In this document: positions 43,521-57,642 of the stretch, one piece after another | Layout of the letters: each line of letters begins with the position of its first letter | Numbering within the stretch: the first letter of the stretch is position 1 | From: Bolinopsis microptera | Lineage: Eukaryota; Ctenophora; Tentaculata; Lobata; Bolinopsidae | Direction of reading: 5' to 3' | Length of the DNA stretch: 64,000 nucleotides | NCBI RefSeq assembly: GCF_026151205.1 | Contig: NC_087081.1 | Location: 16,046,837 to 16,110,836, forward strand | Made by a program: the position numbers and the translations under genes | Notes under the pieces: generated by a model | Database searches by the model: none | Seen by the model: the letters and a program-made list of their open reading frames with translations, nothing else | Told to the model about the DNA's origin: nothing

Positions 43521-46500
43521 GCATATGATACAATCGCTTTGCGCGTGCCTTTCGTTGTAAAACTTTTGCTCCCGCCATTTCTACGAAATGTTAACAACTA
43601 CAACTCACCTGTGGTCACGTGATCACATCGGAACTTGGAAGAAGAGGCTGCCCAACTTGCTGTCAACTTCTTTCCTTCCAGATAAGTCACTTTACCTTGT
43701 AGTGCACTACCGAAGTAGTTCCGATCATGTCATTCCATTTCCTTGCAAGTCCCCGGATCTCGCCCAACACCCCCTGCAGGGACGGAGCTTCACACGAAAC
43801 GACGAGTAAACACAAGCTGGAGTCACACTACTTTGCAAGCTACAAGACGGTGCCGACTTCTTTTCCTTCAGATAAGTTTAACACATCCGTATTGCACTGC
43901 CGAAGTAGTACTTAACTCTAGGGGTAACCTACTGTTAGATTTCCTCGCTTGTAATCGACTATCGCTGCTAAATGGTAACACACTGGGAGACATCTTTGGG
44001 GAATATACCTCTGTCAACTACAATGGTGCCAGCGTAGTTGACTATATGGCAGTCACACCTGAATTGTTGGAATCAGTGCTGTCATTCCAAGTGCAGAATC
44101 TTAACAAATTTTCTGACCACAAGCCTTGCATCTGCAAAATAAAGCACAAACACAACTTGGTTGATGCAGAGGATCTACTTGAAACACTAGAAGACGCACC
44201 AAAAACATACAAATGGGATAATGAGGACGAGAAACTTCAATTTCAGTTTCATGCGATCCAGAATTCGCCAGAATTTGTTCAGAAAATAACCCGAATCGCG
44301 GAAACCCAATGCACAGACAGAGAACAAGTTTTGTGTCTTAATGAAGAACTCGTATCTATCTTCCAAGACATTGCCGATGTTATTTTTCCGACAAAGGGTC
44401 CGAGGAACAAGCCAGATAGGAAAATAGTGAGCGGAAAAAGAAAAAGGACACAAAGGATGAAGCCCAAAGCTCCGTGGTTTGATGTAAGTTGTATAAACGG
44501 CAAGCGGGAGTTGAACAAACTGTCCAAAAGTTACGGCAAAAATCCTACGAATAAAAAACTCAGAGACTCTTACTATGAAAGTCGACGATTATATCGGAAA
44601 CTCATAAAACTTAAAAAGTATGCATTCATAGAGGACCTATGTAGTGACATCGAACGAGGCAAAAATATTAACTGGTCCCGTTTCAAGAGGCTTAAAGATA
44701 TGAAGACAAATGGAAGCAAATTGGACGTCTTTGATATGCTTAACTTCAGCAAATTCTTCAAAGAGCTGTATAGTAAACCATCGATCAGCCCAAAGAAAAT
44801 AAAAGAACTACAAGACGAAATGAACAGAGATGCCACCCAGCAAACACTCACAGAAATCCTTGAGCAAGACATAAGCTCCGAAGAACTGTTGGCTTGTACT
44901 CGAGTGCTCAAGAAAGGGAAAGCAGTGTCGGAGGATTTAATCCCTAATGAATTTCTCAAACTCTCTGGAAAACATATGCAGTACGCTATACTGCATCTCT
45001 TTAACCTATGTTTATCACACAGAGTTTATCCCTGGGGAACATCTGTTGTGACGCCTCTGCACAAAAAAGGCAACATCTACGATCCCAACAACTATAGGGC
45101 AATTGCAGTAGCCAGCAACGTGGGAAAACTGTTTGCAAGTATTCTCCTCCAGAGACTTATAAAATTCCGTGCAGAGACAAACCCTGACACCCCCAATCAA
45201 CTGGGGTTTTGTAAAAACGCGCAAACAGCAGATCATATATTGACACTGTCGACTTGCATAGAAAAATATGTAAAAGCTAACAAAGGCAGATTGTTCTCCT
45301 GTTTTGTTGACTACGCCAAAGCGTTTGATACAGTCTGCCGGGAGGCACTCTTGTACAAACTCTGGAAACTAGGCATCAAAGGAAGATTCTTTGGTTGCAT
45401 GGAGTTCATGTACACAAACTCCAAAGCAAAAATCAAGCTCTTGAACAAGCTCTCTGAAAAGATCGATGTTCTTTGCGGGACTGAACAAGGACACCCCATG
45501 TCTCCAGAACTCTTCAAATGCTTCATACACCAACTATCAGAAGACCTTAATTCTATGGAAAATGTCGAAGTACCGTTACTGAAAAGTACTAGAGTAACCC
45601 ACCTCCTCTGGGCCGATGACCTGATTCTGTTGGCTCTCGATCAAGAGAGTCTTCAAAGAATGTTAGAAGTACACACCTACTGTCAAGAGTGGGGGTTATC
45701 GGTTAACATATCAAAAACAGCAATTATGGTGTTTAACCGGGCAGGACGGGTGCTCAAGGACAGTACTAATTTTGTCTACGGGGAAATGACCTTGCCATCA
45801 GTGCGTGAGTACACATATCTTGGAATTACGTTCACACTCACGGGATCATTAAAACTTGCTCAGATAAAGCTTAGACAAAAAGGGCTCCGGAGCTACTTCT
45901 CTCTCAAGAGTATGCTTGACCTTCGATACCTCCGGAAGACAACTGTGTTTAAGCTTTTCGACACTCTGATTGTTCCTGTTCTATCCTACGGGTGTCAGAT
46001 CTGGCTTCCCATGTGACAAATTTCATGTCTATCTTTGCTTCGGGGAGTTATCCGGCTACTCAGGATACAGCAAAAGACCCCCTTGGAGAAAGTTCACCTA
46101 TCATTTATGAAATGGACTATGAATGTCAACAAATCGACTTCAAACACCGCTGTGTGGGGTGACACTGGAAGATACCCGCTTGCCATCGAGCTTACGTCCC
46201 AAGTCTATAGCTACCTCGGGAGGTTGGAGGGACTGGACAAAGAGGGATGCTCTTCTTTAGTGAGGCACGCTTACGCCGAGCAGAGGGATCTGAAACTGTT
46301 ATGGTTCTCCCGGCTGGAATCCACCAAGAACACAGTGAAAGAACTGACAGGAGGAAGTGATATTTCAAACCCGCTCAAAATCAGCGAGGCTATGAAAACC
46401 CTTTTCGTTCAACAATGGAACAAAGAGCGAAAACTCAACAAAAAACTAGGATTCTACAACCTCATCAAGGCAAGCTTCGGTTGCGAAACGTACCTGTCGA

Positions 46501-47107
46501 TCAACCTACGGCCACAGCAGACTAGGAGACTTGCGCAACTCAGAACAAGCTCGCATCAATACAACATCGAAACTGGAAGACACGGCATGCATCGACAAAA
46601 ACTTTCGAATAGGGCATGCAAACACTGTTCTACTACAGATGTGGAGTCACTCGATCTTCTTCTAGAGCTTCCTTTCCCTGATCCAATCATCGAAGATGAA
46701 CTTCATGTATTGCGTACTTGCCCTCTCTATGAAGATCTCCGCCACTGTTTGTCCCAACAAAGTAAAACATTACTCTTCTCTGACATTGGACAGATCTTCG
46801 CACACCCTACAACCATCGGAGACCTAGGAAGGTTCCTTACCAAAGCTCATGAACGAAGATTCCCTAAAGCGTCCTCCAAACAAATTCCTAACATTAACAA
46901 TATTGCCAAATTATAATCTATGACTCGGAACACTTTCAGAAAAGTTCATTTAAATTATTAAGTATTTTGAATCTCACTCTTAAGATTTACGGGGTTCATT
47001 GTATATATATACTTTATGACTTTTGGGTAAGTTTAATTTTGTATATCTGGTCAGACATTACCATTGTAATTTGACTTTTGAATCGTTTAATCCTTTTAAT
47101 CCGTTTA
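43521..47107 (+). mobile_element. 5'-truncated CR1-like LINE inserted in copy 1 of the triplicated unit
   Basis: The insertion is defined by copy 2, where GGTTATGGCATATG runs directly into GGATAGCTTCGGGG (52367-52395). Here those flanks are 3.6 kb apart (43507-43520 and about 47105-47118) with a short (ATG or TATG) duplication. It contains the pol pseudogene at 43910-46916. A ~65-bp stretch in the 5' part (AACTTCTTTCCTTCCAGATA... and ACTTCTTTTCCTTCAGATAA...) is duplicated at about 43665 and 43855. Confidence 0.85.
43910..46916 (+). pseudogene. LINE pol (endonuclease remnant + reverse transcriptase), one nonsense codon
   Basis: Starts within the apurinic endonuclease (LGDIFGEYTSVNYNGASVVD, SDHKPC near 44118), so the catalytic N-terminus is lost. 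The reverse transcriptase is complete: TPLHKKG, NNYRAIAVASNVGKLFA, FVDYAKAFD (motif A), GTEQGHPMSPELF (motif B), LLWADDLILLA (motif C, catalytic DD), YLGITFTL. A TGA at 46014-46016 interrupts an otherwise continuous frame that resumes to 46916 and ends with a C-x2-C...H-x4-C knuckle (CKHC, HVLRTC). About half the residues match the LINE at 57.2-64 kb, so they are relatives, not copies. Few lesions imply recent insertion. Confidence 0.9.
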
Positions 47108-47226
47108 TGGATAGCTTCGGGGTTATCATGGTCACTGTTATATATTAGGGGTAGGGTTGGAATAAGGGGTTTTGTATAAAAACCATTTTGTTTGCGGCGA
47201 CATCTAGCGCCAGATAGGTCCCACTT

Positions 47227-47282
47227 AACAACACTTAGCAACACTTAGCAACACTTAGCAACACTTAGCAACACTTAGCAAC
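47227..47282 (+). repeat. (AACACTTAGC)n, unit boundary
   Basis: Five or six 11-bp units in copy 2; only two at 52495-52517 in copy 3. Confidence 0.85.
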
Positions 47283-48110
47283 AAGTGATTACAATATTAT
47301 AACAGTTCTCAGAAAACCATACTGACCAGGGCCTAACTTCAAAAGTAAAAGAGATAGCGACTTCCTGTTTTTTGCAACATGATCATCTTGTATAATAAGT
47401 AACGTTTACCACCAGGGGGGAAATTTAAGACAACGTAGATTTTGAGTTATCTTCAAATCTCCAGAAAACTGTCATTTTGGGCCGATCAAAAGTTAGCAAC
47501 TTTAACTTTGCAGATTTCTGTACTCTGATCGGCTGAATTGTGTCACGTGCTAGCTGCTTGAAGATTGGAATTTTGCTGGGTTAACTACATAACTACACGC
47601 AGTCGGTTACTTATACCCTGCTTTCACATCACGTGTTACTGTTAACAAATTTTACCTTGGTAACAGGTGCTACCTTGGTATTGACATACGTTGCATACCA
47701 CTTTTCGCGCCATAATATCTCTGATGTTCGTGATACGTGCCATGTATCAACCTTGGTAACAGGTGCTATCTTGGTAACATGAGCTGCCATTAATTAAAAC
47801 CTATGGTGCGAAGCTCAAACTAACAGTTATACTGAAGCTTTAGTTTAGAGATCACTTCTAGTAAATGTTGAGAACATTAAGTTTCGTAGTTTAATAGATT
47901 TATGTAGCTTTATAAGAATCAGCATTATCCGAATACCTTATTAACATTAAGTCGAACCTGTTTCAAATTTGGTAACCACATTCGCTTGTTTTTTATTTTC
48001 TGGGTTACTATCATCACTTTTTATAAGCTTGTTTCTGCCTGATGTCAGATGTAAACAAAACGAAAAGCTCCTCAAATAAACACTGAGATTTAGTTTTGTA
48101 CAGTCCTTGA

Positions 48111-49576
<1,466 letters not shown>

Positions 49577-50976
49577 ATCAAAATGTATGTAATATTTTAT
49601 GATGGGAAGAGGACGAGGTTTCTGGTTCAAATCAAATATCAATTAGCACAATGCTGACTTAAAATAAATCCTAGTAGTTTTACTATTACAATGTATATTG
49701 GGGGGATTTGTGACAAAGTATAAATTAACACTGTCTGGTCTTATAAAGTTAAGTAATTATAATCAATAATCAGAGAATATTACAAAATCTATATTAAATT
49801 TAATGTTATTAGAAGTTAGTATAATACTTTACTTTATACGTTAATATTTTTGTCTTATTAAGTTTTCGAGCAACTACAAAGTGATTTACCTAACCTTGTT
49901 CTTATTTTTATTTCAATATCATAGCGTCATACACTATCAATAATCAATTATGTTTCATTTGACTGTAGGTTTGGTTTAACTTTAGAGAGTAAACTTGCCG
50001 GTCCAGGATCAGATAACTGGATGTTTAGGCAAGGTGTTTGGTCTTGGATATAGGACACACATAACTACCGTCCCGGACCTGTCTTATATAGTGGCGTAAC
50101 GTAATATATGGTTCCGTTCAGGCCCTTCACACTTTGTTTCTCTCTGGTTCTAATATAACGTTACAATAATGAATTTAATATATGTTGTCCGAGCCACTCC
50201 ACGCTGGGTGGGTACTAAATGTTTAAAGAAAAATGTAAGGTATAACTAGCTTATAACGTTTCTTGAGAAAGCTGGCAGTACCCATGCCTTGGATATGGAC
50301 TATTGCCTAATTGATTAAGATTCTGTATTAAGTCTTCCGAGAGTGTAAAATTCGGGAAAATTGAGAAAATTGGAAAAAATGTATGTAAATTAGGATTAAT
50401 ATTAAGTAATTAAATGACCATTCTTACCAAGATCAGATAAGGGGTCGTTATCACGTAAATTAAGTTATCATTTTTTAAACCGCTCCTCCTCCGTAATCAA
50501 TTTTACACATAGCTATACATTGTGTCAAAACTAAAAATAACACTAGCGTAATCATTTGGAAACCCCCCTCACTCCCTCGACTGACTTAATAATAATAATA
50601 TGTGAAGTGTGGACGATCCCTAATCTGTAATCGAGTATGAAACAACAGCAATGATGGAATACGGGCCATGAGTGGCGTATTTTGGTTCTATATTAATATA
50701 TATATCAGGCCTATGTATGAATATTGAATATGAGGCTTCATGCTTCCGATATTACATTCCGATATTACATTTGGCCACATAAAGTTTAACACTCCCAGCG
50801 CGTGGGGACACATTTTTGCTAGTAGTTGGCGACGTTACTTTATGGGTATCGAATCTAGCGACTTCAACGAATTCCTGCGGACAAGTTTTCAATATTTCAT
50901 AAACTTTTCAGCCCCTAACATTTTAAGCATCGTTAGGGCTTTCCCAGAAACTAACTCTCATCATCCTAGGATAATT

Positions 50977-51172
50977 GTGTGTCGTGTGTCGTGTGTCGTG
51001 TGTCGTGTGTCGTGTGTCGTGTGTCGTGTGTCGTGTGTCGTGTGTCGTGTGTCGTGTGTCGTGTGTCGTGTGTCGTGTGTCGTGTGTCGTGTGTCGTGTG
51101 TCGTGTGTCGTGTGTCGTGTGTCGTGTGTCGTGTGTCGTGTGTCGTGTGTCGTGTGTCGTGTGTCGTGTGTC
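50977..51172 (+). repeat. (GTGTCGT)n heptanucleotide satellite, copy 2
   Basis: About 28 perfect units, half the length of copy 1, bounded by identical flanks (CATCCTAGGATAATT and GCATGACAGCTCACTTG). Confidence 0.97.
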
Positions 51173-51347
51173 GCATGACAGCTCACTTGTTTCAGCAGCG
51201 AGGCGGAAAGTAGTCGCCAGTACGCCAGAATGACGTGTACGTTTCGGTCACCTGTTATGTAGAAAATGGAAGTGAGATATCAAATTTAAAATCTGAGAAT
51301 TTGACCCCCCGACAATTGTAATTAAAATTAAACTGGGTAAATTAATC

Positions 51348-52050
51348 GGGTCAGGGTCAGGGTCAGGGTCAGGGTCAGGGTCAGGGTCAGGGTCAGGGTC
51401 AGGGTCAGGGTCAGGGTCAGGGTCAGGGTCAGGGTCAGGGTCAGGGTCAGGGTCAGGGTCAGGGTCAGGGTCAGGGTCAGGGTCAGGGTCAGGGTCAGGG
51501 TCAGGGTCAGGGTCAGGGTCAGGGTCAGGGTCAGGGTCAGGGTCAGGGTCAGGGTCAGGGTCAGGGTCAGGGTCAGGGTCAGGGTCAGGGTCAGGGTCAG
51601 GGTCAGGGTCAGGGTCAGGGTCAGGGTCAGGGTCAGGGTCAGGGTCAGGGTCAGGGTCAGGGTCAGGGTCAGGGTCAGGGTCAGGGTCAGGGTCAGGGTC
51701 AGGGTCAGGGTCAGGGTCAGGGTCAGGGTCAGGGTCAGGGTCAGGGTCAGGGTCAGGGTCAGGGTCAGGGTCAGGGTCAGGGTCAGGGTCAGGGTCAGGG
51801 TCAGGGTCAGGGTCAGGGTCAGGGTCAGGGTCAGGGTCAGGGTCAGGGTCAGGGTCAGGGTCAGGGTCAGGGTCAGGGTCAGGGTCAGGGTCAGGGTCAG
51901 GGTCAGGGTCAGGGTCAGGGTCAGGGTCAGGGTCAGGGTCAGGGTCAGGGTCAGGGTCAGGGTCAGGGTCAGGGTCAGGGTCAGGGTCAGGGTCAGGGTC
52001 AGGGTCAGGGTCAGGATCAGGGTCAGGGTCAGGATCAGGGTCAGGATCAG
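51348..52050 (+). repeat. (TCAGGG)n array, copy 2
   Basis: About 115 units, nearly perfect until three TCAGGA variants at the 3' end; more than twice the length of copy 1. Confidence 0.97.
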
Positions 52051-52081
52051 CTGGTTAATGTTAATTGTATTAAATTATATT

Positions 52082-52175
52082 TTCGGGGGGTCAATTGTCG
52101 GGGGGTCAATTGTCGGGGGTCAATTGTCGGGGGGTCAATTGTCGAGGGTCAATTGTCGGGGGGTCAATTGTCGCC
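52082..52175 (+). repeat. GGGGTCAATTGTC repeat, copy 2
   Basis: Seven units of (C)GGGGGGTCAATTGT with one GAGGG variant. Confidence 0.9.
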
Positions 52176-53357
52176 CACCCATGAGAGTTTAATCAGAATT
52201 GCAGTGTATTTTTAGACGCTGATTGCTAATCACCCACATGCATCATGACGGAGGGTAAAACTACTTCCCTGGAGAGTTACGGGCAAAAAAACTGTATTGG
52301 TCACGTGACGAATTTTATTAATTAGGGCTCGGGTAAGGGTTATATAATATAGAGTTATTATGGTAAGGGTTATGGCATATGGATAGCTTCGGGGTTATCA
52401 TGGTCACTGTTATATATTAGGGGTAGGGTTGGAATAAGGGGTTTTGTATAAAAACCATTTTGTTTGCGGCGACATCTAGCGCTAGATAGGTCCCACTTAG
52501 CAACACTTAGCAACACGTGATTACAATATTATAACAGTTCCCAGAAAACCTTACTGACCAGGGCCTAACATCAAAAGTAAGAGAGATAGCGACTTCCTGT
52601 TTTTTGCAACATGCTCATCTTGTAAAAGTAAAGTTTACCCCAGGGGGAAAATTTAAGACAACGTAGATTTTGAGTTATCTTCAAATCTCCAGAAAAGAGT
52701 CATTTTCGGCCGATCAAAAGTTTGCAACTTTAACTTTGCAGATTTCTGTACTCTGATTGGCTGAATTGTGTCACGTGCTAGCTGCTTGAAGATTGGAATT
52801 TTGCTGGGTTAACTACATAACTACACACGCAGTCGGTCACTTATACTATGACCCTGCTTTCACATCACGTGTTACTGTTAACAAGTGTTACCTTGATAAC
52901 AGGTGTTACCTTGGTATTGACATACGTTGCATACCACTTTTCGCGCCATAATATCTCTGATGTTCGTGATACGTGCCATGTATCAACCTTGGTAACAGGT
53001 ACTATCTTGGTAACATGAGCTGCCATTATTTAAAACTTATGGTGCGAAGCTCAAACTAATAGTTATACTGAAGCTTTAGTTTAGAGATCACTTCTAGTAA
53101 ATGTTTAGAACATTAAGTTCGTAGTTTAATAGATTTATGTAGCTTTATAAGAATCAGCATTATCCGAATACCTTATCAACCTTAAGTTGTACCTGTTTCA
53201 AATTTGGTAACTACATTCGCTTGTTTTTTATTTTCCGGGTTACTACCATCACTTTAGATAAGCTTGATTCTGCCTGATGTCAGATGTAAACAAAACGAAA
53301 AGCTCCTCAAATAAAAACTGAGATTTAGTTTTGTACAGTCCTTGACTTGTTAGTGAA

Positions 53358-54549
53358 ATGGAGCAGCAAAATGTTCCAGACTTTAAAGATGAGATAAAAA
53401 TTGAAGAAGAGAGTGTTTCGCCGGAATTTATCAAGACAGAGATTAAGAAGGAGGAAGATAATTTTCTTATTAAATCAGAAGTTTGTTCGAATTCAGTTTC
53501 TCAGTTGGATTGTCCCAACCAGGAATCAGCCTTGCTTCGCTACCAGTGGGTTCATCCCAATGAAAATGCTTACATTCGCTCTGAATGTTCCTACAATGCA
53601 AGCAAAAAAACAGCTTTAGTTTCTCATCAACGGACTCATACCGGTGAAAAACCGTATAAATGCTCCAAATGTTCCTACAGTTCAAGCCGAAAATCAACTC
53701 TAGTTAACCATCAGATGACTCATACCGGTGAGAAACCGTATAAATGCTCTGAATGTTTCTACAGTTCAAGCCGAAAAGCAGAGCTAGTTAAGCATCAGAT
53801 GATTCATAACGGTGAAAAACTGTATAAATGCTCTGAATGTTCCTACAGTGCAAACGTAAAACAAAACTTAGTTCGCCATCAGATGACTCATAGCGGTGAA
53901 AATTCGTATAAATGCTCCGAATGTTCCTACAGTTCAAGCCGGAAATTATCTCTAGTTAACCATCAGATGATTCATAACGATGAAAAACCGTATAAATGCT
54001 CTGAATGTTGCTACAGTGCAAACGTAAAATAAAACTTAGTTCGCCATCAGATGACTCATAGCGGTGAAAAACCGTATAAATGCTCTGAATGTTCCTACAG
54101 TTCAAGCCGAAAATCAACCCTGGTTCGACATCAGATGACTCATACCAGTAAAAAAGCATATAAATGCTCTGAATATTCCTTCAGTTCAAACGTAAAACTA
54201 AACTTAGTTCGACATCAGATGACTCATACCGGTGAAAAACCGTATAAATGTTCTGAAAGTTCCTACAGTTCAATCCAAAATTCGACTTCCTTTCAAAAAG
54301 GTAGTGTTGGAGGACCCATTTTTGTTAAACTTCTATGACCCCTATCTTTCCAGTTCCAGCTTACCTCCCAGTTCCTTCTCCAGTTACCAACCAGAATCTC
54401 ACAAGTCTCACCCTACAGATCCTCTTACCTTCTCACCTGGTGAATCTGTTTTCACACCTGCTCCCACTGTCCCACCTACATTATACTCTACAACATTTCC
54501 TTCCGGCCCCTCGCATATTTCCTGCCAGTTCAGCGACCATGGGGCGTAA
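53358..54549 (+). pseudogene. C2H2 zinc-finger gene, copy 3, nonsense and frameshift
   Basis: Begins MEQQNVPDFKDEIKIEEES like copy 1, with the SUMO-type motifs. It encodes one complete and several further fingers until TAA at 54030-54032 replaces CAA in NVKQNLVRH. Downstream, fingers continue in frame ([16 protein letters not shown]; then SKKAYKCSEYSF with a lost Cys). About 46 bp of the F-V-K-P-L repeat are deleted near 54330, shifting the tail into another frame (YLSSSSLPPSSFSS) that still ends at 54549. The 224-residue truncated product could still be made. Confidence 0.88.
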
Positions 54550-54565
54550 ATCAAAATGTATGTAA

Positions 54566-54878
54566 TCTTACTATATATAAAGCGAGACAATAAATATGGA
54601 TCTGTACCATTTTACTGACACCACGGCATCAACTTTAACGCGACTTTCCGCAAAAACCGTAAAAGATATACAGCTGAAACTTTTTTGACTGGGTCAAATG
54701 CTAAAAGTTTAATGGCCTCCAAATCAGCGTGGAAAAATAAAAAATTGGCCAAGAAGTAGGAGTTTAAGAGCCCAAAATGTTGACCCCAAGTGGTGTAAAA
54801 AACGCGAATTAAATAGGTAATAATTATTTAGTCTCTTGAGTCTTGACACCATTTTAGGGTTGTACGGGTTCCTGCTAG
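54566..54878 (+). mobile_element. Non-autonomous Helitron-like element, copy 4, in the 3' region of zinc-finger copy 3
   Basis: TCTTACTATATATAAAGCGA...GGGTTCCTGCTAG between A (54565) and T (54879). In zinc-finger copies 1 and 2 the same place reads ATGTAATATGTTATGATGGG or ATGTAATATTTTATGATGGG, giving the empty site. Confidence 0.8.
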
Positions 54879-54879
54879 T

Positions 54880-55095
54880 ATTAAACAGGATTAAACAGGA
54901 TTAAACATAAATTTGTCAATGAGAGCCCTAACACTCACGTCTTGACTATACATCAATATAATAGAAATAAATAAATAAATAATGTGCAAGAGTTTTCTTA
55001 AGATAAAAATTTAAAAATCATAAAAATTTAACTTCGTCACATCTTTTGTTGAAAGAGAAACAAGAGCAAATAAAATAATTTAATTCCCATGAACA
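54880..55095 (-). mobile_element. LINE 3' UTR fragment
   Basis: Matches 28247-28445 nearly throughout (CAATGAGAGCCCTAACACTC, ACTATACATCAATATA, CACATCTTTTGTTGAAA) and begins with two or three ATTAAACAGG units, the LINE's terminal repeat. It was inserted next to the Helitron. Confidence 0.75.
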
Positions 55096-55321
55096 TGTTC
55101 CAAAATGATATGATATGGTGATCGTGATATGAAATGAAATGAAGCTCGACTTGACCGTCACGTGTCCGCAGAGGAGTTCTGTTGAGGTGTAGCGGGGACT
55201 TTACAGCTGGACTTCAGCAGATCCTTCTTAGTGATTTCCTTCTTCGGGAAACGCCTGTTGTTTGCTCTCACCAAGAACCTCGCTGTCTCTCTTATGAGGC
55301 TGGTATCTGTGAATAGCCCCT

Positions 55322-55616
55322 CTAAGTTAGCGAAAAGACAGGTTTTGGCTCTCTGACTAAAGCGGTGTCGGTAGTCTTCATACAGGGAGCAGGTCCGTAT
55401 GTTATGATGGGAAGAGGACGACGTTTCTCGTTTGCTGGAGTATTTGCAACGTCATGGGTTGCATTGAGGCGGAACTTAAGAAGAGCAGGGCTCATCTTGT
55501 AGTTGTAAACAAGGTTGTTCCAACCTAAGTCTAGCTGCATGGTGTTTTCCCATGTTAAGAATTGTCCTTGAACTCCCTTGTCTACCAGTGTCAACAGGAT
55601 ATCCTGCTCTGAGAGT
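55322..55616 (-). pseudogene. Retroelement-like coding fragment fused to zinc-finger flank
   Basis: The minus-strand frame contains WNNLVYNYKMSPALLKFRLN and THDVANTPANEKRR, a pattern I associate with invertebrate LINE pol/ORF proteins (SP.LL.F.LN...TP.N..RW). The frame then runs through the residual zinc-finger 3' flank (GTCGTCCTCTTCCCATCATA on that strand), so the downstream half is coincidental. Confidence 0.35.
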
Positions 55617-55839
55617 GAAATGTGAGATACCAGTTATTTCAGTTTTTCCTTTTTACTGGCTACACTCCTTTTGGATCCCAAGCCCATCCTGCCTTGCACT
55701 GTTACCCCTAGCTACTAACTCTCTGAAGTAAAGATCTCTTTCTCTAGCACTCAGCTCATTAGTGTAACCCCACCGACTGCTCCCTTCTTGTTTCTTGGCC
55801 CTGTGCTCGTAGACTCCCTGAACCCTAATTTTTTAAAGG

Positions 55840-57240
55840 AATCTTCCCTCCATTAAGTAAAATTAAAAATTGAAAGATTTCAAGTTGGGAAAATTTATTA
55901 AGCACTCTTTAAAGGCCAAAAAAATTTTATTATTGTTCCAAAAATTTGGAAAGGGATTGTTTTCTTGTTGCCAGACTGGGGGGTGGGGACACATGATCAG
56001 GACCCCGGGATCCTTTTCGGGAAGTTTTTTGCTTAAAGCCCTTTACTATGAGGGGGTTTCTGAATCCCTCTGTTGGAAAAAAGTCTCTGACAAAACTTCC
56101 TTTTTCAAAAAGGCCCCGGGATGCTTTGGACACGCCACCTGATTTTTGCAACCCCGTTCTTGGGCGATTAAAAAGGGCATTTTGAAGTTAGAAACCTTGC
56201 CCCCTTTAGTCTATGAGGCAGAAAAATTTGTCCTTAAACCCCCCTGACCTGTCAATTTCCGAATTTGAAACCCCTTTTCCAAATTTGTCACCCCATTGTT
56301 GATTTTCCCCCAGCACTATTTGAGAAAAGTCTTTTTTCTTAGGGGCTATTATTAACCTGTTCGGGGCCTGCTCGTGACTTCCTTTTTTAGCCTTCTCAGG
56401 TAACCTTTTTTTTCACCAATTTCCTTAAGGGGAAGACCCACAGGCATTTTTTTTGGCCCTGGTTTCTTTAGTTACCCTCGTTTTATTTGAAAAAATTTGT
56501 GCGCACATATTAGAAATAGCAAAATTAGAACTTAAAACACAAGCAAACTCAGTTACAATATATACACCAAAAACCACTGACCAGGTTTGGAAAAAATGGG
56601 GATTTTTTTGCAAATTTTAAAATAATTCTACGAATTTCCGTTTTTAACTAAAATGTTATTTTGGCCAAGGAACTACTGCTTTCATTTTTGCTTTGTTCCT
56701 TTCTCCTTGTTGGTATTTTCTCCTCCCTGGCTGGCTGTACGGAGATTAAAAGGCCTTTTCACAGTTTGTTTTTTGTTTCCAGCTAACCCACCGTCCTCGG
56801 GGAAAGTTGGAAATAGGTTAGTTTTGAAGGAACAAAGAACAAAATCACGAAACTGGAAATTCACAGGTTGTAAATAGTGATAATGGCCACAGAAAGGGTA
56901 AATTGATGGGGAACTACCTGGTGAGCCCAAAATTTTTAAAAGGTCCCCCTTTAAGAGGAGATTTTTAGAGCCCCCCCTTACGGGCCGGTACCCCCCAAAA
57001 GCCTGGGTAATAAACTAGAAAAAGGGAGGAATTAAAGGGGGAAAGAAAGAAAAAGGGCCTTACCCTCTGAAGAGCCCAGGGGTTTTCCCAAAATTAAACC
57101 TCAAACCCAAAGAAAACCAACCGGCCCGGTCTTAAATTGTTTGAATTATTTTTGTTTCGTTTGATTTCTGACTTTTGGGGAAAAATTGAATTGTAACAAA
57201 AGTAAACTTTTGCTTTTAAATGTGTCGTTGGGTCCCCACA
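55840..57240. other. Homopolymer-rich stretch, probably low-quality sequence
   Basis: An abrupt rise in short homopolymers (ggggg, cccc, aaaaa, tttttt within nearly every 20 bp), with words such as CCCCGGGATCC and AAAAAGGCCCCGGG. No frame, repeat or match to other parts of the window. It looks like smeared base calls rather than a biological composition. Confidence 0.5.
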
Positions 57241-57642
57241 GTGACGGAAAAACGGAATTAAACGGAATTAAACGTAAAGTTGTCGGAGATGGCACTAACA
57301 CCATCGTCTCGACTATACATGAATGAATAACATATCTAGAGTAAGTAAAATTCGAGATTCAAGAATCATGAAAATTTAAAACAAAATCACTTAAAATTTA
57401 ACTCCCGTACAAACAACCGAAAAGAAATAATTGCTGAAATAATAATTTAACATAAGTGGAAGTAGTAAAAGGCAACTTCAATGGTCACTAAACTGCGATA
57501 TTAGTATTCGAGTCCACAAAAGACACATTCATACTCAAACAGTCCTCCCACTCACAGTCACAACGTACTGGAAACAGTAATCACTAGTGTTCCATGCTCG
57601 TACAACAGATCGTGAAATCTGCATAATGATGGTTGATCTGTA

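Larger units (their letters stand above)
52559..55440 (+). repeat. Tandem triplication, copy 3 (interrupted)
   Basis: Homology to copies 1 and 2 runs from CAGGGCCTAACATCAAAAG to ATCAAAATGTATGTAA (54565). It resumes for about 40 bp at TGTTATGATGGGAAGAGGAC (from about 55398) and then stops; no heptamer or TCAGGG arrays follow. Confidence 0.85.

Noticed and set aside
55870-56142. 90-codon plus-strand frame
   Set aside because: Lies in the homopolymer-rich low-quality stretch with no family resemblance.
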